Shown here: one piece after another, positions 12,419 to 25,327 of the stretch
Layout of the letters: each line of letters begins with the position of its first letter
Numbering within the stretch: position 1 is the stretch's first letter
From: Isoetes taiwanensis
Taxonomy: Eukaryota; Streptophyta; Lycopodiopsida; Isoetales; Isoetaceae
DNA length: 64,000 nucleotides
Direction of reading: 5' to 3'
Assembly: GCA_021234155.1 (NCBI GenBank)
Contig: JAJEKV010000001.1
Coordinates: forward strand, 32,686,177-32,750,176
Notes under the pieces: model-generated
Told to the model about the DNA's origin: nothing
The model's input: only the letters and a program-made list of their open reading frames with translations
Database searches by the model: none
Made by a program: the position numbers and the translations under genes

Positions 12419-14937
12419 CTAAGATATCTTCGCATTAATCAGTGATCTACAAGACACTAGACCAGACTTTGTCCGCATTGGCATGTCCCCAAAGACAGCA
12501 ATGCATTCACTATTTGTGCTCAGCTGTGGTTGAATAGCCTCCCAAACCTTCTTCTTGTGCAACTGTATAGAATAAATCTCATGTCAAAATACAAAAAGCA
12601 ATATCAGTATCTTCTCCTGCAACACCAACCATGACATTATGATAACAAGACATACCCAAACCAGGACAAGCTAAAAGTTTGACAAATCACAATAATGATA
12701 AGTGGTGCCTTCTTTGTGGAATAAATAATTTCTTACTTCATGTGGTTAAGTAGCTTTTAGAAACTAGATTCTAAAAGTGCCATTTTGTATTTGTGTGTGT
12801 ATCTGAACCTGTATTTGTAACTGTATCTGTCCACGCATTAGAAATGCATCCTTGAAGATTATAGCTTGTTCACCAATCTCTATAATCTCATTTCAGTTGT
12901 GCCTTCAATTCTCTTACTATATTGGAGGCATTAAAGAACCAGCTAGAAAAAAGTGAAGGAGGATATATAATTCTGAATAAAGCCAGGCGTGGTGATTATA
13001 GAAAGATTAACATGCAGACTTTTAACAAAGAACCCCAATGTAGTGGTATAAGAAACCTTCCTTAAGCCTCTTCTCAGGATTATAATGGTAGGAATACATT
13101 TTTTGTTAAAAGATGACCAGTCTGTTTCAGGATGAGGGCTTTTAAGGTACTTCGACTAGGTCTTAGTGACCAAATTTATTTCAAGAGACCTAGCAGCATG
13201 TCTCTTATAAATAAAGCAAAGTGCAGATAAAATTTTCAGATGCTCTTGTCATTCTCCACTTTTAAATATAATGTTTAGCATCAACCATTTTAGAAAGCAT
13301 GTCAAGTCCATGGAAGATAAAACGTTGTTATGAATTAGAACTGATATTTCCTTCTTAATTATCACAACAAATAGGCATAATGCGGCATAGATATTTTGCT
13401 GCAGCCTACAGGATCTGCATATTGATGGCGTGGTTGATCTGCATTCAAACCTGTTATACTGACACAGAGTTTCCCCGTTCTAAAATCAGAGGCGCAAAAG
13501 ATACTACTCTTATGTTTAGCGACAAAATTTGTTAGATTGCGAAATTTCACCATTCTTCCCAGAGCTTCACTCTTACTTCACCTTGTAGCAGCATGGACAT
13601 TCCTTGAAAGCATTCGGAGGAATTTCATCTTCTGACAAAATGAATTGTGTACGATAAATACTTTGTTAATCTCGTGTTACCATATACACATTACACCCAA
13701 TTCTGGCAGGTTAATTACAGTCAAGGCTGATTCTGGGTGAAACCTCTGTGCTGAGTAGACATGGGATATGCTTACTTATTGCAGAGATGCATATCAAGCT
13801 AATTAAATAATGTTTATTTACTTTCTAAAGTGGGTTTTAAAGCCAAAAAGTACCTGATTTGGAGTCGCTGGAGGACCTTGACTTTCTTCTCCAGTTTCAG
13901 AACCAAACCATATGCGTTCACCAGGTAGAGACCCTTCTGGAGGCATTAGTAGCTGAACGGTTTGGTGTGTAGCATCTGAAGCAGCTAAAAGCATTCCATC
14001 AGATTTTATTCCTCGCATATTACGCGGCTTCAAATTAGCGAGCACCACAACAGATCTTCCCTGTAAATCAGAGATACAGAAGAAGAGGACAATGTGAAAA
14101 AACTGAGGAATCGGAGACAGATATTCAAGCGCACAACTTATTCAGGATATTTGATGTTAACAAGCCATTTAGCATATAAAAGTGCATTTAACGGCGTCCA
14201 GCCATTTAATATGCATTTACAAGTCGTCCCCCTGTATCGTTACTCAATTCCCTCAATACAAACACATCGTATATCCTCTAGACTGTACTTGTTGGTTGAT
14301 CCCAGTATTTGTCACTAAAAGGAGTCTTGTATCACATCTTCAAATAATGCCTATCATTCATTTGTACATTCAAGCACGCAATGGTTCCATGAAACATATA
14401 ATATGAACATTATAGTTCTTACAGGCTGGGCCAACAGTCTAGTGCTGAAATTTAACCATCAGACAATAATCAATGGCTATGCATTATTTGAATAAAAACG
14501 AATTACTGCTGCGCATATACTAGCAAGCAACTCCGTTATCCACAAACCTGAAGCTCATCGAGTGGAATATAACTCGCAAGTCCGCTACAAATTGTTCTTG
14601 GTCCCTGAACTTCTCCCATGTCCACCTCTTCTACATATAAAGAGTCTGCCTCAGGATGCTTCCATGCTTTCAGAATCATTCCGACTCTAATGTCGAGTGC
14701 ATCTGGTGAAACCTTATCCACGGTAATTTTCTTTATAGAATCAGGGGGGGCTTCTGTGGTTTGATGCAGGTTCTCATTTGATAAGCAAGCAATGAACGGA
14801 GTGCCAGTCAATGGTCTGAGAGGGCGTAATGTGTGGGCGATGGAATGCTGTAAATGAGGCAACGAGAGAGACGGCCCTCTCCATGCTCCTTTCATGCCTC
14901 CCATCATCGTCGCCAACATCGTCTGCTGAAGTGCCAT
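12419..14937 (-). CDS. tRNA-binding-domain (EMAP-II/Arc1p-like) protein
   Basis: Three exons with clean GT-AG borders and matching phases: 14548-14937, 13854-14060 and 12419-12562. Together they encode 246 aa ending in TAG at 12419-12421. Residues from about 85 on form an OB-fold tRNA-binding domain: [70 protein letters not shown], then the C-terminal extension [13 protein letters not shown] and [13 protein letters not shown]. This matches plant homologues of the tyrosyl/methionyl-tRNA synthetase appended domain (EMAP-II/Arc1p type). They bind tRNA without sequence specificity and may help deliver it to synthetases. The first ~75 residues are rich in Ser, Leu, Thr and Arg with few acidic residues, which would suit an organelle-targeting peptide (inference). 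No lesions seen. Introns are 487 and 1291 bp. Confidence 0.9.
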
Positions 14938-15379
14938 CGCTCACACCCATCTCTTTGGATTGAATTGAAGATAGGCAGAAATTACAAAAGGGCAAAAAAC
15001 ACAAAATAATAGGAACTAATAAATTGTGCATGATATTGGTGTCCAATGTTAGATAGCTTCTTGAAAAGCTCACTCCAAAGGAAAGGCAAATGTTTCATTT
15101 GCATAATGCAGGCACAATTTCCAAAGTTAGAGAATGCGAACTTTAGAACATTCTATCATCAAGAACACTCGGATAATTTTGACTCCCTCGTGGGTGGCAC
15201 TACGAGGAACAAGGATCAGCTTTCCATGACGACGACATAATGTATGTCTTGGTAGCGGTGGAATCAAGTAATCTCATCGACCATCCCTTGATAATTTCAG
15301 TTACAACAACAACTGGAAAGGAAAAGATCATGGTATTAATGGACAACGTTAAGTTGCTATAGTTTCACGTCACTATAGG
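14938..15379. other. Upstream region of tRNA-binding gene
   Basis: Contains the presumed promoter and 5' leader of the minus-strand gene. No clear TATA box or other element can be assigned. Confidence 0.3.
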
Positions 15380-16549
15380 ACTGTGCATCAGAATAAACAT
15401 GACCTTTGAATATGAGAAGATTCCTTCTCTTCTAAATGGACCAAATGATCCATGCAGAAGCCAGATCAAAAGCCCTTTTTGCCAAATTTTCTCAACCGAT
15501 TGGTAGACTCCTAATAACACCTACTGACCATTCCAAGCATGCCTGACATGTTGACACAGGAAGAAGCAATGCTCAATTGTCTCGTCCCTCTCTGCACGTA
15601 GGGGACAAAGTGCAGACACATCTGGATGAAATATGTGCACCACAACATTAACGCACACACAGGATGAATGATTTGCCATCACAAAACAGATACTTTGGGA
15701 TGGAGCAGTTTATCCCATACCCATTTCCATACTGCTTTCTGTCGGTCCTTAGGGATGACCAAAGGTCACTTTGCTAAAGGAGGCATCACTTCAGTGCGAG
15801 CAAGATCTTATCCATGGAGTTCACCAACTTATCTGCTTTGACAAGCTCATGTACCACCCAAAACTGAGGGGCATTCACTTGTGCTATTGGAGACAGAACT
15901 GAAGACACCTTCTGCCAAATAGCCCGATCCCACCTTAAAGGGAGGAACTTAGCTCTAAACTCTTCCCATGTTAGCAACAGCATCTGGTTATTATACCAAT
16001 CGGATATGCACACCTACCAATTTCCATCGATGTTGTGTTAATAGATGGACCGAAGATAGAGGACCACCATCTAAAAAAATCCACCAATTGTAGTAGTGCT
16101 ACTATTGCAAGATGATGAAAATGAAATAGAGATCGTACAGTCTTCCATGCAGTAAGCAATCCTCTAAGAAATGGAGAAGCATAAGGTATGTTGTTAGTGG
16201 GTAAAACAGAGCCCAAGGGAGAAGTGGCCTAACAGATGGAGACCCAAAAGAGATGCACATTTGTAAAGACCGATACAAGGCGGGAGCCTGGGGACTCATC
16301 CACATTATTCAAAATTCTCCAAATAAACTTAGAAATCATCATCTTGCTCTGCAAAAGAAAATTGATCATCCCAAGGCCGCCAAAATGCTTTGGCAACATG
16401 CACTTTGCCCAGCTGACTTTGACATCAACGCCCTCCTCTGTTCCCCCCCCCAAATGAAGTTCTTGACAACCCTGTTAATGAGTTGGACTTTTGACTGTGG
16501 AGCCAATATGAATGAGGCCATATATACATGGGTGCTTAGCCACAATAAT

Positions 16550-17400
16550 TCATCCCGCCATGGAGAGCTTAGTTGTAGACCACCAAAAAAGGTGCTTTTC
16601 CAAGCCCTTAATCACTGCCACCCAAGCATCTCCAGATAAGATATGAACACCTAAAGGGATACCAAGAAGTTTGGTTGCTTTACCATGTGAGAGAACCTTC
16701 CATAGAAATGCAGTTACATATGGTGGAACTGGAGAATCCAATGCCCATAGTGATGTACACTTCTGCTAACCAATCAAAAATACCAGATGCCAGGGAAAAA
16801 GAGTCTAGCAAGGAAATGGCATTTTGCAAATTTTGCTCATCCGCCCTCAAGAAAAGAAAAGTGTCATTAGCATATTGATTACAAATCTCATGTGATCTGT
16901 TGTTCATAGAAAGTCTATGCAAGATGCCTTCCTGAGCGGCAAGAGAGAAGACTTGGGCAAGAACTTTTGCCACAATTGTACATAATAGTGGAGCCAGTGG
17001 GCAGCCTTGACGAATACCATGACCCATCTGAAAGAATGCTGAGGGTTTGAAAGAGAATAGAAGAACGAGCAGAATAATAAAGTCTCATGACATCAGTAGT
17101 GAATTGGGAACCAAAACCAAAGTGTAAGAGACATTTCTCTAGGAAAGTCCAGTCAACACTGTCATACACTTTTGCAAAGCCCAGTTTCAAATATCTATTT
17201 CATGACCTGAAGCTGAGCTCAATAAATACCTTCGTAAGCAGCAGCTACATTGTTCAATATGCATCGTCATGGCAAAAATCCTGATTAAGTGGAAGATATG
17301 GAATCAGCATCGAAGCTTTTGCGCATAAGCCTTGGCAAAGATCTTATACACAGAAGATAGCAAGGTAATTGGGCGCCAATCTGAAATTGATAAAGGCTGC
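16550..17400 (-). pseudogene. LINE reverse transcriptase relic
   Basis: Broken frames show LGFAKVYDSVDWTFLEK, GHGIRQGCPLAPLLCT and NQYANDTFLFLRADEQN. The catalytic YADD is YAND, so even the local active site is lost. Frameshifts separate all blocks. Confidence 0.75.
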
Positions 17401-18183
17401 TTGTGCTTGGGAATGAGAGAAATGCATCCCAAGTTAATGTTTACATGCCTCTACCGCTTGAAATCTAGAAAGGCGCCGTATACATCATCACCAACCCAAT
17501 CCCAGAACTCCTCAAAGAACTCCACGGGAATACCGTCAATTCCAGGATACTTTCCTCTCTTCAAGAGGAAGGTCGCATCTTCCAGATCATTTATCTCTCT
17601 GCTTCTAAACGAGCACTTTACTCCTTAGATACAATAGGATGTACCTTAGAAAATAATGTCTCCTGAAAGTTTTGTTGGAAAGGAAGGTATCGAGAAGCGA
17701 GGAAAGAAGAATAGTGGCATGCAGAAAGAGCTTAAGTTCCTCATGATCAGAAATGAGAGGCTCGTTTTGAACTTGGAGAGACACCATTGCAGAGGCTTAT
17801 CTTCGAACTTTTGCAGCTATGAAAAAGAAGCATGTGCAACGACCTCCCTCTTTGAACCATTGTAGGCCTGCTTTGACTCGAGTGCGATGAATTTGCTCAG
17901 CTTCCATCCGTCTAATGCTATCAAGAATTTGCTTCTCCTCCTGGGCATTTGATGGTACAACTAATCTACAAGCTGGTACAGAGAAATCAGAATTCCTCGA
18001 TCAACAACAACTCGTTGACAGCTCCAATTCTTAGCAAAGGACTTCGCAACAGCCAAGGCATCAACAATCCCAACCATTCCTTTCCTTCTCACAAAGGTAG
18101 AGGTCCAGACTTGTCTGCATCCATTCTTAAACTCCCCATCCTTTAAGAATTAAATATTCAATTTGAAGTAAGTCTTGGTCCTG

Positions 18184-18920
18184 CTATGCACCACATCGCG
18201 AGAGCAAGAGAAAACTGTGGATTGTGATCCGAAATAGAGCTATTAAGCATGTTTTTGCATGAGAAATTATGCAAATATGTAGCTGCCCCAAAGCATTGTA
18301 ATATCCCTCATCATGATGTGTATATGCTCTACCCTCTCCAAACCGGCCATTGCACCAAGTGTAGCTACAATTGCCATCCACCTCTACAAAACCACAATCA
18401 TGCATCATGCCCCTATTCATGTTCAAAGCTTTGGACAATTTCCGATCCTCTGCCATATCGATCAGCTTCCACCTCAATGATATTGAAGTCACCCACCAAC
18501 AAACCACATAGCATGAGCACCCAATCCAACTAGCTTGAACCTCAAAGCAGCTCAAAGTGCACCTCTCTTATGAGGCCTATTGTGCGCATACACATTCGCT
18601 AGTTCCCATTCTTATCCCTTATCAAACGACTTGATAATGATCCAACGACCAAATCTGTCTGTGTGAGTAAATGTGGCTGCTATATCATGCCTCCATGCCA
18701 TAAAGACTCCTGCTTTTGTCGAGTCTGCTAGAGCCACCAGGACGTTATATTGCCTACCAACCACAGAAGATACCTTTTTTTGCACATCCTCCTTTTTGCA
18801 CTTATGCTCTTGTAAACAATAAAACATTGACTTCAACCTAGCAAGAGCCATGGAAACTCTGCTTCTTTTGGTTGGGGAAGAAGCAACATCCTAAACATTC
18901 CAAGACACTAGCTTCATTGT
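18184..18920 (-). pseudogene. LINE endonuclease relic
   Basis: The start MKLVSWNV-stop-D lies near 18917, followed by FYCLQEHKCKKEDVQKK, AGVFMAWRHDIAATF and DRFGRWIIIKS (18612-18851), and then WVTSISLRWKLIDMAEDRK. These are the exo/endo/phosphatase blocks of L1 ORF2. Split by stops and a frameshift near 18600. Confidence 0.65.
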
Positions 18921-18974
18921 GCAGAAGGATCTGGTGCCATTGTTCCAAATCTATGAAGTCGCCATTAGCACACG

Positions 18975-19145
18975 ACATAGTTACCGGGAACGCCGTCCCG
19001 AACGGGTTCCCGTTTTGGAATGTAATCACTAGGGTTCTACGTTCCAGGAATGCCAAGTTCCGGTTCCAGATGGTTTGGTACCCGGACTACCATTCCGAAC
19101 GACGTTCCCATCTTTGAGAACGGTGTTCCCAGTAAGTTCCCAAAA
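18975..19145. repeat. GGAACG/CGTTCC-rich block at LINE edge
   Basis: About 170 bp in which GGAAC and GTTCC words recur in both orientations (for example CGGGAACGCCGTCCCGAACG near 18986 and TTCCGAACGACGTTCCC near 19091). It abuts the 5' edge of the LINE fragment. Base content differs sharply from its AT-rich neighbours. Origin unknown. Confidence 0.5.
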
Positions 19146-19379
19146 AGTAAGAAAATCAATGGTTTATTGTTCGTTTTTTTCCCTTCTTTGCTTCTTTTTT
19201 TGGTAGAAAGGAATGGCGCAACTGGCATTGGCTCTCTGCTTAGTGTTTTTCATAAACACACAAAAAGTGCTATGCAGCAGATTACATAAATGTTTTGTAC
19301 CGTCTCTCTCTTGTTTGTTTGCATGAGTCCAAGGTGATTGAATGGTATCACACCCTCTGAATCCCTCCTAAAACCAGGT

Positions 19380-20075
19380 TGTAAATTTGTTGTTTTCTTC
19401 TCTTAGATCTTAAACAAACATGTGCAAACCATATACCTCTGGAATTGTTGCAAAATGAGCATTTTAATAATATATATTGCTCCCAAAATAGAGCTGTAGA
19501 TCAATAGTTATGAAGAAAAGTATGCAGCTGGAAAATAGAATAGTGAAAACCCTAAAATTATACTGAAAATCTATTGTTTTTGCTTTGAAGTCCTACCCAA
19601 ACATCAGCAAATCACATATCCTTGGAAAGAGCTCTAAGAGAGCTTTGCAATGTCATAATTTTCATAAGAAACAGATTATAGAGAAATAGATATGAACAAA
19701 AATGTGATCTCAACTACAAAGTGGAGGTGCAGGCTAGGAATCTATGATTTTGCTATGGAAACAATATTAAAAAATATGCAAAAACATATCTTCAGTAAGA
19801 TATTTTGAGAGGGCTTTTCAATGCAACACATTTCAACTGGATGGAGTTCTCCAGATACGATAAAAATGTGTGGTCAGCACCACAAGTGCCTCAAGATTTT
19901 GGGACCCCTTATTTGCAGCCCGGAAATCTGTGTTTTTGCTTTAAAAAGATTATTCAAAAATATACAAATCACATATCCAGAAAAAGAACTTTGAAAGGAC
20001 TTTCCAAGGCAACACATCTCAGCTGAAACGGAGTTTTGGATCTCCAGATATGATCGAAAACGTATGACTAGCTTT
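19380..20075 (+). repeat. Degenerate tandem repeat, ~172-186 bp units
   Basis: About four diverged units. Each begins near a (G)AAATCTxTGTTTTTGCTT-like word (about 19382, 19568, 19741, 19927), continues with CAAATCACATATCC and a GAGAGGGCTTTTCAATG-like word, and ends with CTCCAGATATGATxxAAAA. Spacing between starts is about 172-186 bp. No protein signal survives, so it looks like a short decayed satellite. Confidence 0.55.
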
Positions 20076-20248
20076 CAGAGCGACTAAGAAACTTCCATGA
20101 ATGGGTAAAAAAGGAGACATGGTTGGAGCATCTTGTCCATAAATCCCAAGAGACCTTAGACTCGGTGCTCATGGACGATGGTTGTTATCAAACATGGTGC
20201 CAAGGATATAGCTAAATGTTTTAGAGAATACAGAAATACAGAAATGAA

Positions 20249-21778
20249 ATGTCCAAAAGCTATGATATGCATATGTGTATGACAGTCGAAATAGACGATG
20301 CATTTGAAATCCAAAGGACTTCTCACAACGGATGTGCTTCAGGTAATTCTTATTCTATATTTTTTATTTCGCCTATATTAGTACCACAGACTAGTTTCAT
20401 GTTTGAGTCAGCACGTTTAGGTACTTACACTTTTGTGTGGCCCAAAAATATGTGGAAGGCATGCCAGTATTGGTAATCTCATGGGCAACAAGGACGGGTT
20501 CTGAAGCTTGCATGCTGAAAAGGGAAATTTAGATAGACCAGGTGAATTTTCAGATTGGGAGATTAGCAATTGTCCTTGGTGGATAGACTTTACACCAGAA
20601 ATCATTCCAGAAGAAGAAAAAGAGATGCATAAAGATATGTTATCCTCTATTGAAAATCTATCGAGTGGAAGTGAGGATGATGATCCTTTGCCAAAAAAAA
20701 GAAGGAAAACTCAAAAGCACAGTGAGGGAAAAAAATCGTAAGATATATGAGAAGGAAAATGACAATGAAGCGTTGGTTACCTCCTGAAGTTGGCTACCTT
20801 AATGATAGTGACAGGCACATGGATATCAGGTCATCATCTTTTGTTCAAGAGGTTACATATGATAATGTTTCCTTGATTTTAATGGCAGATAACGTTACAG
20901 AGAAAGTATCCATGTAAAAGGTGAGACAAGCTTCAAACAAATTAGAGAAATAGCGAGGTAAGTGGTCATGGGCGGTCATGTTTACCAACGAGAAGGGGTG
21001 AAGAGGAACTGAGGATAGACATTGTGCTTTTAGACTTTTCTACAAAAGAGATACCCTCTATTATCCATTCTACATTGCCATCATGGAATCTTTGTACTTT
21101 TACGGTTGGTTACCATGCATTTACATATGTGTCGATGATTTGGGGGTGTTGTGCATTTTTTGTTTGGCCGACCAATTGGGTTTGGTGGAGGGTCAAGCAA
21201 GAAAGTTTGGTCTTGAGAGGCACCACTTGTATTGCATGATAAGCAATGATCCATTTGGTTTTTCAAAGGATGTTATGGGCCACATAACAGTAAATTGGTG
21301 CTACCTTATTGTTTATCACAAAATTGGCACAGACATAGGATATTACAGTGGAGAGGTGTTTTCTACTAAGGATTTGAATCAAAGTAATAGCCTGCTTTGG
21401 CATGCACTTTCTCACAATGATAAGTTGCCTTTGCATTCCATATTTGGGCTGGAACGATTTATCAGGTTCATGGAATTTCTTTTAAATTGCTTATGTGCAA
21501 AGGGTGGTTTTGTGAGATCTATTTTTGGTATTCTCTGATGGAAGCATGTGCATTGCAGGGTATTCATTATTATGGATTGGACATTGATGAAGTTGATTGA
21601 TTTACTGCTATTACGTTGTGGATGCACAAGGAAAGATGAGCGAAATATTAATAATATGAATGGGGATGAGGATGAGTATGTGGATATAGATGTTGAAGAA
21701 GTAGAGGAACGTTCAGGCTACACAGTGAGTTATTTATTTAGTTATATGGTTGCCTCTTTTAATTTGATTTATATCTAA
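20249..21778 (+). pseudogene. Broken gene, possibly methyltransferase-like
   Basis: Several plus-strand frames run in series (20249-20476, 20508-20741, 20760-20920, 21000-21240, 21083-21538, 21548-21778) and look like one decayed protein. Visible parts: an acidic stretch followed by a basic PKKRRK signal (about 20655-20710, nuclear-localisation type); IDIVLLDFSTKEIPSI near 21020; and near 21480-21570 a segment LERFIRFMEFLLNCLCAKGG plus, after a frameshift, FSDGSMCIAG. The last part resembles the closing block of permuted amino-methyltransferases (helix, GG..V.D.F.G.G). This is my inference and weak; the DPPY-type motif is not evident. The layout has some likeness to the relic at 52.4-54.5 kb. 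Confidence 0.3.
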
Positions 21779-22171
21779 TTTTGGCATTGACGACTTTGTT
21801 TTTTTATTTTATAGCATCCTTCCAATTTATGCAGAGCGCATAGCCAAAAGTATGCCACTAGAGTCCTCACCAAGAATTAAAGAGAGCAAACGACGAAGGT
21901 GCATATATATAGATGATGAAGCAACCATAGACTAGTAGGATTACATAATGGTGCATGAATTGTGGTATTTCTACTTACTTGGATAACATAATGGTATTGT
22001 GCTTTTTGGTATTTTATTTATCTGAATAAAAACATAAGAAAAATTACAAGCATGTTGGGATTCTTATGTGACATGTACAATTAGATTTATTACTAATAGA
22101 TGTTTCACCATACCTTTTTGTTGAGAAAAAAGACAGAAGATGTACATATGATGTAGGTGAGAAATGCAAAC

Positions 22172-22184
22172 CTTTTGATTCTAT
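22172..22184. repeat. Target site duplication (left) of LINE tail
   Basis: CTTTTGATTCTAT here is repeated exactly at 22570-22582, on both sides of the LINE tail copy. Confidence 0.8.
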
Positions 22185-22569
22185 CCAAGTAGTTGGGATA
22201 ATTTGGCAAAAAGGGCGTTTCATTTGGCTTCTGCATGGATCATTTGGTCCATTTGAAAAAGAAGGAATCTTCTCATATTCAAAGGTCCGGCTTGTTCAGA
22301 TGCACAGATCCTTCTCGATGCCCAACAATGAATTGTCAAAGCATTCAGGTGCTCATCAATTGCTAATGAGGTGAAGAGCTGTATTTGGGAGCACTATCTT
22401 CAGATTCATACTTACTTATGAGTTTTTGCTTGCTCTTCATATTGTTTAGATGTTGTATTTGAGTGGGGTGGTTTTGCTCTGGTGGACATTCTCTCCACTG
22501 AGTTTTTAGTCCCATTGTACTTTGTAACTTTCTCTGAATAATAAAGGCTCAACTCCTTCAAAAAAAAAA
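22185..22569 (+). mobile_element. 5'-truncated LINE copy, 385 bp
   Basis: A short LINE tail ending in poly(A) (22560-22569) and flanked by an exact 13-bp duplication (22172-22184 and 22570-22582). Its first ~125 bp (TTTGGCAAAAAGGGCGTTTC, GGCTTCTGCATGGATCATTT) match, in reverse orientation, the 3' part of the LINE at 15382-15500. This is a classic dead-on-arrival insertion by the same family. Confidence 0.85.
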
Positions 22570-22582
22570 CTTTTGATTCTAT

Positions 22583-24256
22583 AATAATAGATGATGAACA
22601 AAACTCAACATGTTACATAAAATTATGTTGCCGCCGCGAACATTTCTTTGGTTCCAAACCTGCATAGTTCGACTTGCTATTTATATCAAACATTTAGTAA
22701 TATATTGCTATTCAATTCTCGATTTTTGTCTGTCTAATCCTACACTGGACTTGATTTTTGAGCTATTTTATGAACATGAGGCATGACAAACGAATAATGT
22801 TTTAGTTGCGTATTTGTTATAGGGGATTGTGCGGATTAACACCATTGCAGGTTAAGAAAAAAGAAGTAAAACAAATTTGGGGCAACAATCAACATATGCT
22901 TAGTTAGCATTTGCTTAATAGTATCAAAAGCATTTGCATTTCCTCGTTGAAAGGAAGTATGTGTTAGTATCATTCTCATTGTTGCAAAATCCATTGAATG
23001 TACTATACTCATATTTGCATTATACTCGTACTGATTTTTGTGTCCTTCCTTTTTTAGTGACCATCAGTAAGCAGTCACCTGTATTTAAGTAACCCTCATG
23101 ATGGTATTAGATTTTTGACCCTCAGGGATTTCGGTCCGTGAGCTTCTCATCGAAGCTATGAACCGATGGTTTTGAACCCTATCTAACATTTGCCCTTTTC
23201 TGAAAAGCACGATTTTGGAGAGAAAAGCTCTCTCTGTGTTCTCTGTTTACAATCGATTCAGCATTTCAGAAGCATCACGGTCTCTCGTTACTGGCCAGAG
23301 AAATGCCCAGACATAATTGCTGACAAACTGCATAGAGATGGCAAGAGCCGATGAACACTGCCGTCATTCCAAGTTCTTCATTTTTTGAATGTCGATCACT
23401 GTGCCTTCTAAGCTCAAGTTGTGGAATGTATGTGCTTCCATTTAATGCCACGGGGATCGTTGCCTATCCAACTACTTTCCCAGTGCTACGTCCTTTTGGA
23501 AGTTCTGAGCAAATAGAGGAAATTATCCAGTAGTGAAGGCTGCGAGCTCGTCCCCATGACTTCAAACAACTCGAAATTGCAGTAAACAGGGCCAGATTTT
23601 GCAGAAGAAGCTCAGAAAGAACCTTTCAAGGCCTGATTTTTCAATGTGCTGACATGTCCAAGCTAAACCCACAGTTCAGAAAACCCCAGTTTTGCTGCTA
23701 AAATACCTGTGCTCCCTGTTCGCTATTCACTGCCGACCATCGATACTCTAGATAGGCTGGCGACGCAAGAAGAACAAATCCGAATCCACTAATCTCTATA
23801 GATCACCCCATTAGAATGTAGATGCTTTCAAGGCAGACATTTTCCAGTGCTGGTAATGAAGTATAATTTCATTCAAATACAGCAGAAGAAAGAACTGGAG
23901 CATGATCTTTGCAATTAGATGAAGCAAATGAAAAATGCTGAAGACCAATTTAAAGCGAATAATAACAGGCGAGAAAAAGGAAAAGCATGGGGAGCAGAAT
24001 TGCGAAGAATTTTAAGGCGAGAAGGAGGAGGAGGAGGAGGGGGCTGCAGAGGATCTGAGGGCGAAGGAGAAGGAGCATTTTGGGCAGGAAGATCGACAGA
24101 CAGAATTCCATCAGAAGATAAAATCAACTGCAGCTCAGCCATGTGGGCAGCCTGATAATCCATCAGAACAGCAAACTGAAGCCCGTCAAGCTTGGTCTGC
24201 AGATAAACGTAACCACAAACAAGAACCTCGCCTGGAAAGAATTCCCACTAACGGAT
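22583..24256. other. AT-rich region with no recognised gene
   Basis: About 1.7 kb. A purine-rich (GGA)n stretch lies near 24020-24080. Short frames at 23915-24163 are compositional. No gene supported. Confidence 0.45.
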
Positions 24257-24364
24257 GGATTCGGTGGAAGAATCTGCTCTGAATCCATTGTTCGAATTCG
24301 GATGGATTCGGATGAATCTTCTTGTTAGAGATTTGGATTAAGAGCAGATTCTTCCACCGAATCC
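24257..24364. repeat. 24-bp perfect inverted repeat at copia breakpoint
   Basis: Arms at 24257-24280 and 24341-24364 (GGATTCGGTGGAAGAATCTG..) are perfect reverse complements around a 60-bp loop. The right arm is part of the truncated copia gag frame, so the left arm is an inverted copy of retroelement sequence just beyond the truncation point. The loop also holds direct copies of GGATTCGGAT. Confidence 0.8.
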
Positions 24365-24657
24365 GGCGATGCAGGAATAGGGCGATGCAGCTTTGATTTT
24401 AGGGCAAAGGCACAGCTCTGCCATCGTGCTCGCCCATCGATCCAGCTTGGTTGACCGCACCATACAGCCAACATTTTGACAAGAGCACAAGCTTTCTGGT
24501 TTACCCTGCCACCATCTGCTGACTTGGTGCTGATAAAGTCTTCATCAAACACTACTCCCATGTCACTAAATATCAAATAATTCGCCATGAACTTCTTCCA
24601 AGCATGGTAATTATGATTAGTGAGCTTTGCATTATGTGAGAACTTGAATGGATCCAT
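24325..24657 (-). pseudogene. Copia gag N-terminus, truncated
   Basis: 110 aa starting MDPFKFSHNAKLTNHNYHAW, with the copia gag start pattern (L...NYxxWKxxM). It lies in the right place and orientation downstream of the LTR and primer-binding site (24976-25327, minus strand). After about 100 aa the frame runs into the inverted repeat and ends; the rest of the element is missing. Confidence 0.6.
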
Positions 24658-24975
24658 GAATTTCTCCTGCTTTCAGCAGCCAAAAAGGTGGTTGAGAAAA
24701 CAAATTCGTCACCAAACAAAGCACCCACTCGAAAAGTTGAATCTTGAATTTTGTCGCCAAAAAGATCTTGGAAAACTCGAATCTCACACCAAAACTTGCT
24801 GGAAAATCCGAATCACTCTCCCAAAACACTTCCTCCAGGCCAAAAAGCAAGAATCTTCTCCAATGCTGCAAATGAGATTTTCCACCACCAAATCTCAGCC
24901 AAAGAACTCTGGAAACGATGGCCAATCCAATATGGATGCTTCTCCAATAGCTTGCTCTATTCTTCCCTTAAGAAA

Positions 24976-24988
24976 GCGTCTGATACCA
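24976..24988 (-). other. Primer-binding site, initiator tRNA-Met
   Basis: The minus strand reads TGGTATCAGACGC immediately after the LTR end. The first ten bases match the complement of the initiator tRNA-Met 3' end (TGGTATCAGAGC). Confidence 0.75.
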
Positions 24989-25327
24989 TGATAGAATTAG
25001 TGCCAAATCAGCACAAACCCCGCAAGATCGACTCAAGAGATAGAATAGAAGAACAAGAATAACTCTATTGAGAAAAGCAATAGGAAATACAATCTCTACT
25101 TCTGAGCATTGCATAGTACATAACGTATAATCAATATATACAACCGGTGAGACTAAGAATAGTAGTCTACCGTTTAACCACCGTCCACTAATTACGGCAC
25201 TGATTTAGGGTCGGTGCTTAGTGCTGACAAAGTGCTATTTCAGCACCTTCTCAGCACCTGTGTGCTAAGTGCTGAACCACTGCTGTTTCAGCACATTATG
25301 CTTAGTCAGCATATTTATATTCCAACA
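24989..25327 (-). mobile_element. Copia 5' LTR, 339 bp
   Basis: On the minus strand it starts TGTTGGAATATAAATATGC (with a TATA-like box at the very start) and ends TTCTATCA, then the primer-binding site. TG...CA ends are present. Near its 5' end are two imperfect ~50-bp repeats rich in GTGCTGA / TCAGCAC words (about 25215-25312), which could act as repeated control elements. The element is truncated in gag, so no 3' LTR is present. Confidence 0.75.

Larger units (their letters stand above)
15380..18990 (-). mobile_element. L1-type LINE fragment, both ends eroded
   Basis: A second, more decayed L1-clade LINE on the minus strand. From its own 5' side it holds an endonuclease (18184-18920), a linker, a reverse transcriptase (about 17400-16550), and a zinc-finger end (15541-15660; CPLRAERDETIEHCFFLC). 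The extreme 3' sequence at 15382-15500 is related to the start of the LINE tail at 22185, then stops abruptly, so the 3' untranslated region is truncated. There is no ORF1. It belongs to a subfamily different from the LINE at 4.8-11.3 kb. Confidence 0.8.
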